A stretch of 64,000 nucleotides of DNA from the NCBI RefSeq assembly GCF_947507565.1, contig NC_089179.1, positions 1,612,001 to 1,676,000 of the forward strand, read 5' to 3'. This DNA comes from Oscarella lobularis (Eukaryota; Porifera; Homoscleromorpha; Homosclerophorida; Oscarellidae). A program made the translations under genes and the position numbers. The notes under the pieces were generated by a model that was not told the DNA's origin, did no database searches, and saw nothing but the letters and a program-made list of their open reading frames with translations. This document shows positions 58,803 through 64,000 of this stretch, one piece after another; within the stretch, counting starts at the first letter, position 1; each line of letters begins with the position of its first letter.

Positions 58803-59664
58803 ATGGCGTCTCTTGCGACGAAACTCGTTCTTTTCGCGGCTCTAGTCGTCGTTGCCGAATCGGCAGCGAAAGGATCCGTTAATTTAGACACGCTGACGTT
58901 CGATAAGGTCAGTCGTAGTGCGTTTTGATCGAACGTTGCTTCGCTAGCCCGCTTTATGCAGATCGTCGGCGCTCACGACGTCGTACTCGTCAAATTCGAC
59001 AAGCAGTATCCATACGGCGACAAGGAGGAGGAATTCAAGACGTTCGCGCAACGCGGAGCGACGAATAAGGCGCTTATCGTCGCCGAAGTGGGCGTATCAG
59101 GTAATCTCGCGACAAAACGTCCCATTCACCATCCTCTTACTCGTCGCAGAGTACGGCGAGAAGGAGAACGAAGCGCTTCGAGAACGATATGCGATTAATA
59201 AGGACGACTATCCCGTCTATCGGCTCTTTTTGAAGGGAAACGTCGCGACGCCGATCGAATACGACGGCGACAAGTCGGCGGACGATCTCACGCGCTTCGT
59301 CAAGCAACAAGCGGGCCTGTGGATCGGCTTGCCCGGCTGCTTGGAACGATTCGACGTTCTCGCGAGCCGATTCGCTTCCGCGTCGGGCGACGAACGATCG
59401 GGAATCGTCGCCGAAGCGACGACGGCGCTCGAAAGCGTCGTCGACGACGAGGAGAAAAAGACGGCGTCGATTTACGTGAAATTGATGGGGAAGATCGTCG
59501 AGAAAGGCGTCGAGTACGTCGATAGCGAAAGAAAGCGCGTCAAGGGGCTGGCTGACGGTAAACTGAGCAAGGAAAAGAAGGATATGTTCAAACTGCGACT
59601 CAACATTCTGTCGTCGTTTCTGCCGGCGACCGGAGACGCCGGCGCCCCCAAGGAGGAGTTATGA
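58803..59664 (+). CDS. ERP29: endoplasmic reticulum protein 29
   Basis: ER luminal PDI-like chaperone without a redox CXXC. The signal peptide MASLATKLVLFAALVVVAES is followed by VNLDTLTFDK, a thioredoxin-fold domain (VGAHDVVLVKFDKQYPYGDKEEEF, LIVAEVGVSEYGEKENEALRERY, DDYPVYRLFLKG) with no CXXC, and the all-helical D-domain (WIGLPGCLERFDVLASRF, YVKLMGKIVEKG, EKKDMFKLRLNILSSF). It ends KEEL, the ERp29 ER-retrieval signal. Three exons. The first exon was duplicated at 57019. Confidence 0.93.
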
Positions 59665-59939
59665 GACAAAAGCAACGAAGGTGTGTTGTCTTTGCTGGTT
59701 CCGTATAATGCTATGTGTGAGATTTTGTTGTGGATGGAATTCGATTGACAGCCCAGAGATAGGGAAGTCCTAAATGAGCGATCGAGCGAAGGTGAGTCCA
59801 CTCCTTATGTGTGCATCCGATTGGAGTTCAAATGACAGTGAAAGAAGGGGTCATAAAAGTCTCTAGATTTCTTTACTCGTTTTCCCTCTATTCAAGTACG
59901 TTCACTCCCTTTCTTTTAGCAAACTTAGTAGTACGTTAA

Positions 59940-60847
59940 CTATTCGTCTTTTGCATCCGTCTTTTTTTCTTCGTCAGATGCCTTCGATTTGGATGGTTCG
60001 TCGGGCGTCTTTGAATCTGACGGTTCGTCAGGCGTTTTTGAATCTGACGGTTTATCAGGCGTATTTGAATCTGATTCAGACGACGTTTCCTTTTTCTCGT
60101 CGTCCTTTGACGTCGACTCCTTTTCCTCTTTCTCTTTTACAGTCATCTTTTCAAGTTCTTTTGTCACATCATCAGCAGCAGCAGCAGCAGAGGACGAAGG
60201 CGATTTTAGCTGTTTTTGACAGTCAACGAATGCGGCTTTGAATTTCTGCGCATCTAAAGAAAAGAAGACATTCCATGATGGACGACAAATAGGCTCTCAT
60301 CTCCTTTCCCTCACTTTCAGCATTGCCAAATCGAATTGCCAACAACTCAGGCCTAGGAGTTTCTTCAGCAAAATCAGCAGGCACGTTCCACACCCACGCG
60401 CGATCGCTGCCGACATTCGGTTTCAATTCCATATCTGTCGTAACTAAAAGGGTGCCGGTTACCACACCCCCACACGCGGAATTTCCTCTTTTCTTACTCA
60501 AGTGGTTCGCACACACTTTCAACGTCTTGTCTCGTCGCATTACGAGACGAAACTTGTTCGTTTGCTTGTGCTTCAGGATTTTGACTTCGCCTACACCGCG
60601 TTCCTTCCATTCGCCCGCTTCGCTTTCGGTCGTGTAGCGATACAGCTTCGCTCGGCTAAATCGGTGAGCTTAGATTGAACGAGACTCGCTGTTGCAGGCC
60701 GTACATTTTAAAGATTTCGTTCTCGTCTTCTTCGAGCGTTTTCACTTCGACGTCGGCCAAGTGAACGAGCGGTTCGAAGTGAGGTTCTGGGTTCTGGGTC
60801 TCCTCTTCGGGCTGGTGAGAGCGTTCGACTAGGGTTGCTTCTGCCAT
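59940..60847 (-). CDS. RANBP1: Ran-specific GTPase-activating protein RanBP1
   Basis: Cytoplasmic Ran-binding protein that releases RanGTP from export complexes. [25 protein letters not shown] opens the Ran-binding domain. Then [74 protein letters not shown] and [10 protein letters not shown] follow. The C-terminal tail is Ser/Asp/Lys-rich with three near-perfect nonapeptide repeats (DSKTPDEPS). Five exons; about 240 residues, slightly longer than human because of the tail. Confidence 0.93.
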
Positions 60848-60944
60848 TTAGGACAGGATGGCTTTAGAAATCACGGATCGGCTAAACGCGAAAATATTCT
60901 CCCGCTTTCGAGTCTGCGCACTTGGGCGCTGCGAGAGACGCGAC

Positions 60945-63572
60945 ATGGACGTGCCGGAATCCGACCAATCTGCCGGCGTAAAGGTCTCAACGGAGCACAA
61001 GTAGTTCTGTTGAGTGCGCTAGCTTCATCTTCAGGGCGTCAAACTCAAAGAGGGCCTGAAAATGGACGAAGTGGCGTCCGAAAGCGGTTGCTTGTTCGAC
61101 ACCGAGTGGGACAACGCCTCTTCGGAAGATCACACCGTTCAATTCGATCCGGAAGACGTATTGAAACAGGACAACTACGATTGCCTCGACGACGAAGACG
61201 TAAAAACGAGAGAAACTAATCACAAATTATGTAGTTCACGCGTATTTTTTAGGACGGCTTGGTGAGCGCCTTCGATTTCCAGGCGAACACTTTTTTCTAT
61301 TTGTATTCATGCCCTGCAGCGTCCGTTTGAGCGAATTTCTAAGAGCATGTCTCCCGTGGATGGCACAAAGGGCGGTGTCAAGAAAAAAGTTCTCAGGGAG
61401 GGCGTGGGCTCAATCGTGCCACAAGGAGCGACAGTTCGAGGCAAGTATCAGATAGACGTATAGTCCTAATCTCTGCTACGAGTCCAAGTCTACTACACTC
61501 TTGAATAGACTTGATTCACAGCTGAGTTTTTATAAGTGATAGTTAGTTAGTGTGATAATTAGGGAATGTCACAGTTGGGTCAATAACAGGTTTTTTTCCT
61601 GTAAAGTCTTATCACTGTTTCTTACAGTTCACTACAACGGCTATTTGGAGAATGACGCAGAGCCGTTTGACTCAACTAGGCTGCGTGGTCCTCCGCAGCG
61701 GATGAAATTGGGAGGAGGTAATGTTTACGCTGTTTTGTGGGGGGTTTTGCCTTTGTATTCGTCTCGGGATCAGTTGGGTTTGGCGTGCCTTAATGTCGTA
61801 ACAGATTCAAGGGAGCGGCACGCATCTTATATAGTGCTAAGCTTTCACCCACACATCATCTCCCTTCTGATCCTGAGAAGGACCGGATCTGCGGGAGTAC
61901 ACGTGCACAGACCTTTTATAATTTCGAGATGACCTTAAAATGTTGGTTGCTTTATTGACTATTGTTGTCAATGCGTGTATTGTAAAGCAACAGGCGGGAT
62001 CCCTGTCGTCTAATCAACGCTGAATCTTTTCTTGAGCAAAGGAGAAGTTTTGCCTTATCAGACCGCTTTTTTTCATTCTAGGCATGATACTTGGTTTTGA
62101 CATGGCATTGACTACCATGAGAAAATCAGAGGTTTCTCAGTTCCTTATTCATCCCGAGTGGGCATTCGGAGCAATGGGATGTCCTCCTAGAGTTCCTGGC
62201 AACGCAACGCGTATGTTCACGTCACTAGTTTCAGGCTTCCTAAAACTAAGTAGATCTGTTTTAGTTCTGTTTGAAATTGAGCTTGTAAGCTTTTCGAGCA
62301 CTGTCACTGCTGAAGAAATAGACGAGACATTTGCAGAGGTAATCAAATATACTCATTGTATTGTATTGCTCTGACACTATGACCTGCCAAGGATGCCTGG
62401 CGTAGTTCCAGTATAGCCCACCTCGTTAAAGTGTCTATGTCGGAAAGACAGGTATGTATTCCGTAATTGATTTTTAAAGAGAGAAAACTTATGATGTCTT
62501 TAGGCCGGTAATGAATTCTTTAGTCAAGGTCAATATCAGCTGGCAATGACGAGATACGAGAAGGTAGAATTAAGAGAATTGACCTAAATTTAACCTTGCT
62601 CTTTTCCTTCTCCTAGTGCATTGGTTTTCTTGAGAAAGCGTCGATGAAAGACGAAGCCGAGGAAAAGATGTGGCGCGAGGAATTGATCAAGCTCTATCTC
62701 AACGTCGCCGTATGTTGCATCAGAAAGCGAATTGGACCCAAAGCAATCACCTATTGCAATAAAGTAAGCATATGCACAGACTTCTCAGAAAAAAACAGTG
62801 CTCATTTTTCTTCTCTGAAAAGGTTAGAGATCTTGACAGACGCAATGCAAAGGCCTACTTTTGTCAGGGCCAGGTAGCTTACACTTCAATTCATTATTGT
62901 TTATGCTATACCGTGGGCTCCCCCGGTAGGCTTACCGTATACTAGGGGAGTTCTACAAGGCCAGAAACATGTGTTTGGAAGCAGCTAGACTGAAGCCTAA
63001 TAGTGCAGAAATTCGTCAAGAACTCGCGCTCATTAACAAGTCAGTTTTCGGTTTCAAATCTAGAACTTGGTTTTGAACTTACCTATAGGAAGAAAACTGA
63101 AATGAAAGAAGTGGAGACCGGAATTTGTAGGAAAATGCTAGGCTCATGGAAAATCGAGCCTCAGTGCCAAGAAGATGGTAAGATCCTGAACTTTGGGAAT
63201 TTTGATTTTTATGTAGAACCTTCTTGCTGATAGTTGTGTCCACTAAAGAGGCCAAATCGTCTGCTTCTGACGGGGAATTGGCTGCTACTGCTCAAGAACA
63301 GCGAGAGTATGATTGCCGTTAGGTTAGGACGTTGGGGGAAACTTGTGTTTCTTAGGGCGCTCGAGGCTGAGTCCACGGGAGCTGATGTTAAGATTTATTC
63401 CGGCGGGACTCTGTCGCAGCCCCAGTTGGCTGGCTTCCAGAAAGGAGTCGAGGAGCTTGGGCTCACTACTGAGTTTACTCAGGTTAGTCTCATTACTGTA
63501 TTGAAGCTAACCTTGGTTACTGTTTTACCAAAGACGATTCCTGAGGAACTCGAAATGTTTTTCAAAAACTAA
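60945..63572 (+). CDS. FKBP6: peptidyl-prolyl isomerase-like FKBP6
   Basis: FKBP-TPR co-chaperone of HSP90; in vertebrates and flies (shutdown) it is required for piRNA loading. After an acidic leader come PFERISKSMSPVDG and VKKKVLREGVGSIVPQGATVRVHYNGYLEND, the FKBP fold: EPFDSTRLRGPPQRMKLGG, GFDMALTTMRKSEVSQFLI and WAFGAMGCPPR, with VLFEIELVSF. A three-motif TPR domain follows (GNEFFSQGQYQLAMTRYEKCIGFL, LYLNVAVCCIRK, NAKAYFCQGQAYRILGEFYKAR). The C-terminus extends ~90 residues past the vertebrate end (STGADVKIYSGG..PEELEMFFKN). About 14 exons. Confidence 0.88.
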
Positions 63573-63853
63573 CGACTCCACGCCTTTGCTTTGAAGTGGA
63601 GTCTCAACGAGTTTATGATTCAAGAGGTATTTGGTTTGAGAATTAAAAGTCTATTTAACGTAAAAAAAGTTGACTATCAAAGTTTATTTGTTCAAGAGTT
63701 GTGTTTAATTTAAAAAAGGACCCCGAAGAGAGCTATTAGTGCAGGACAGATATCATGTTCTCCATGCAATCTGTCTTTATTGATTTCGTTCAAAAAGTTC
63801 CCAAAAATAAAAGAAAATCAAAGTTGTGTGTACGTTTTTATATATTGCATTTT

Positions 63854-64000
63854 TTACTGAGCAGATCGAACGATGGGCGACGGTATCATCTCCTCAAGGC
63901 TCTCGCCTTTCTCCAACGTCTTCTCCATCTGGACGAGCAACTTGACGCCGTCGATAACCATCTGCACCAATTCGACTTCGGACCATCCCAAACGATCGGC
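63854..64000 (-). CDS. phosphagen kinase (creatine/arginine kinase), 3' end only
   Basis: The last ~48 codons read [29 protein letters not shown] and end IVRSAQ, TAA at 63854-63856. The segment is the conserved C-terminal helix of phosphagen kinases and is closest in memory to creatine kinase (LVQMVVDGVKLL). The gene continues beyond the window edge, so the substrate-specificity regions are not visible. Confidence 0.85.
   Translation of the reverse strand, partial: ADRLGWSEVELVQMVIDGVKLLVQMEKTLEKGESLEEMIPSPIVRSAQ

Larger units (their letters stand above)
57092..58881. repeat. tandem duplication, unit B
   Basis: Second copy of the unit, beginning at CCGTTTTAC shared by both ends (microhomology) and running to the real ERp29 first exon. 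Relative to unit A it has lost 9 bp at the RRM splice donor and ~170 bp covering the RNP2 exon, and its microsatellites are shorter. Confidence 0.85.

Overview
This is a compact, intron-rich nuclear segment from an animal. The gene content (TGF-beta type I receptor, PTEN, spectrin, Rh ammonium channels, RAB35, CCDC138, TBATA, FKBP6) is metazoan. Most introns are only about 45-100 bp, neighbouring genes often share bidirectional promoters of under 100 bp, CpG is not depleted, and gene density is about one per 1.7 kb. This points to an early-branching animal with a small genome; a homoscleromorph sponge such as Oscarella is my best guess, as inference only. No bacterial-type operon, IS element, CRISPR array, tRNA or rRNA was recognised. 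Gene names rest on recall of protein families, not on database searches.

Layout. 1-8.6 kb: RWDD4 / TIMM10 (divergent), an unknown protein, ALDH16A1 and CPSF6 (divergent). 9-13.4 kb: a short spectrin that looks like an alpha-spectrin N-terminal half joined to the beta-spectrin C-terminus. 13.6-18 kb: ABHD11, a selenoprotein M gene (in-frame UGA, a foldable SECIS and a U12-type AT-AC intron), RAB35 and an intronless EXS-domain (XPR1-like) membrane protein. 18-30.7 kb: a Sel1-repeat protein and PRPF19 (divergent), UNC119, PHF12, a small unknown basic protein, RNASEH2C and METTL16. 31.3-37.6 kb: three genes packed head-to-tail: an SNTX/MACPF-like protein with a TATA-Inr promoter, a TSSK-like kinase and CCDC138. 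38-42.4 kb: PTEN flanked by two intronless TLC-domain paralogues. 42.7-48.7 kb: a TGF-beta/BMP type I receptor, TBATA, RPS14 and a large disordered protein. 49-52.7 kb: two tandem Rh-type ammonium transporters. 52.8-59.7 kb: an apparent RRM + F-box + LRR fusion gene, followed by a ~1.9-kb tandem duplication that produced two Neuralized-repeat genes, a dead RRM fragment and an orphan ERp29 signal-peptide exon, then the real ERp29 gene. 59.9-64 kb: RANBP1, FKBP6 and the 3' end of a creatine/arginine kinase.

Most genes are conserved housekeeping or signalling genes without functional coupling to their neighbours. The points most worth following are the alpha/beta spectrin chimera, the RRM-F-box-LRR fusion, the SELENOM gene with its minor-spliceosome intron, and the tandem duplication beside ERp29. 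Exon borders were read by eye from GT/AG sites and frame continuity, so individual junctions can be off by a few bases.
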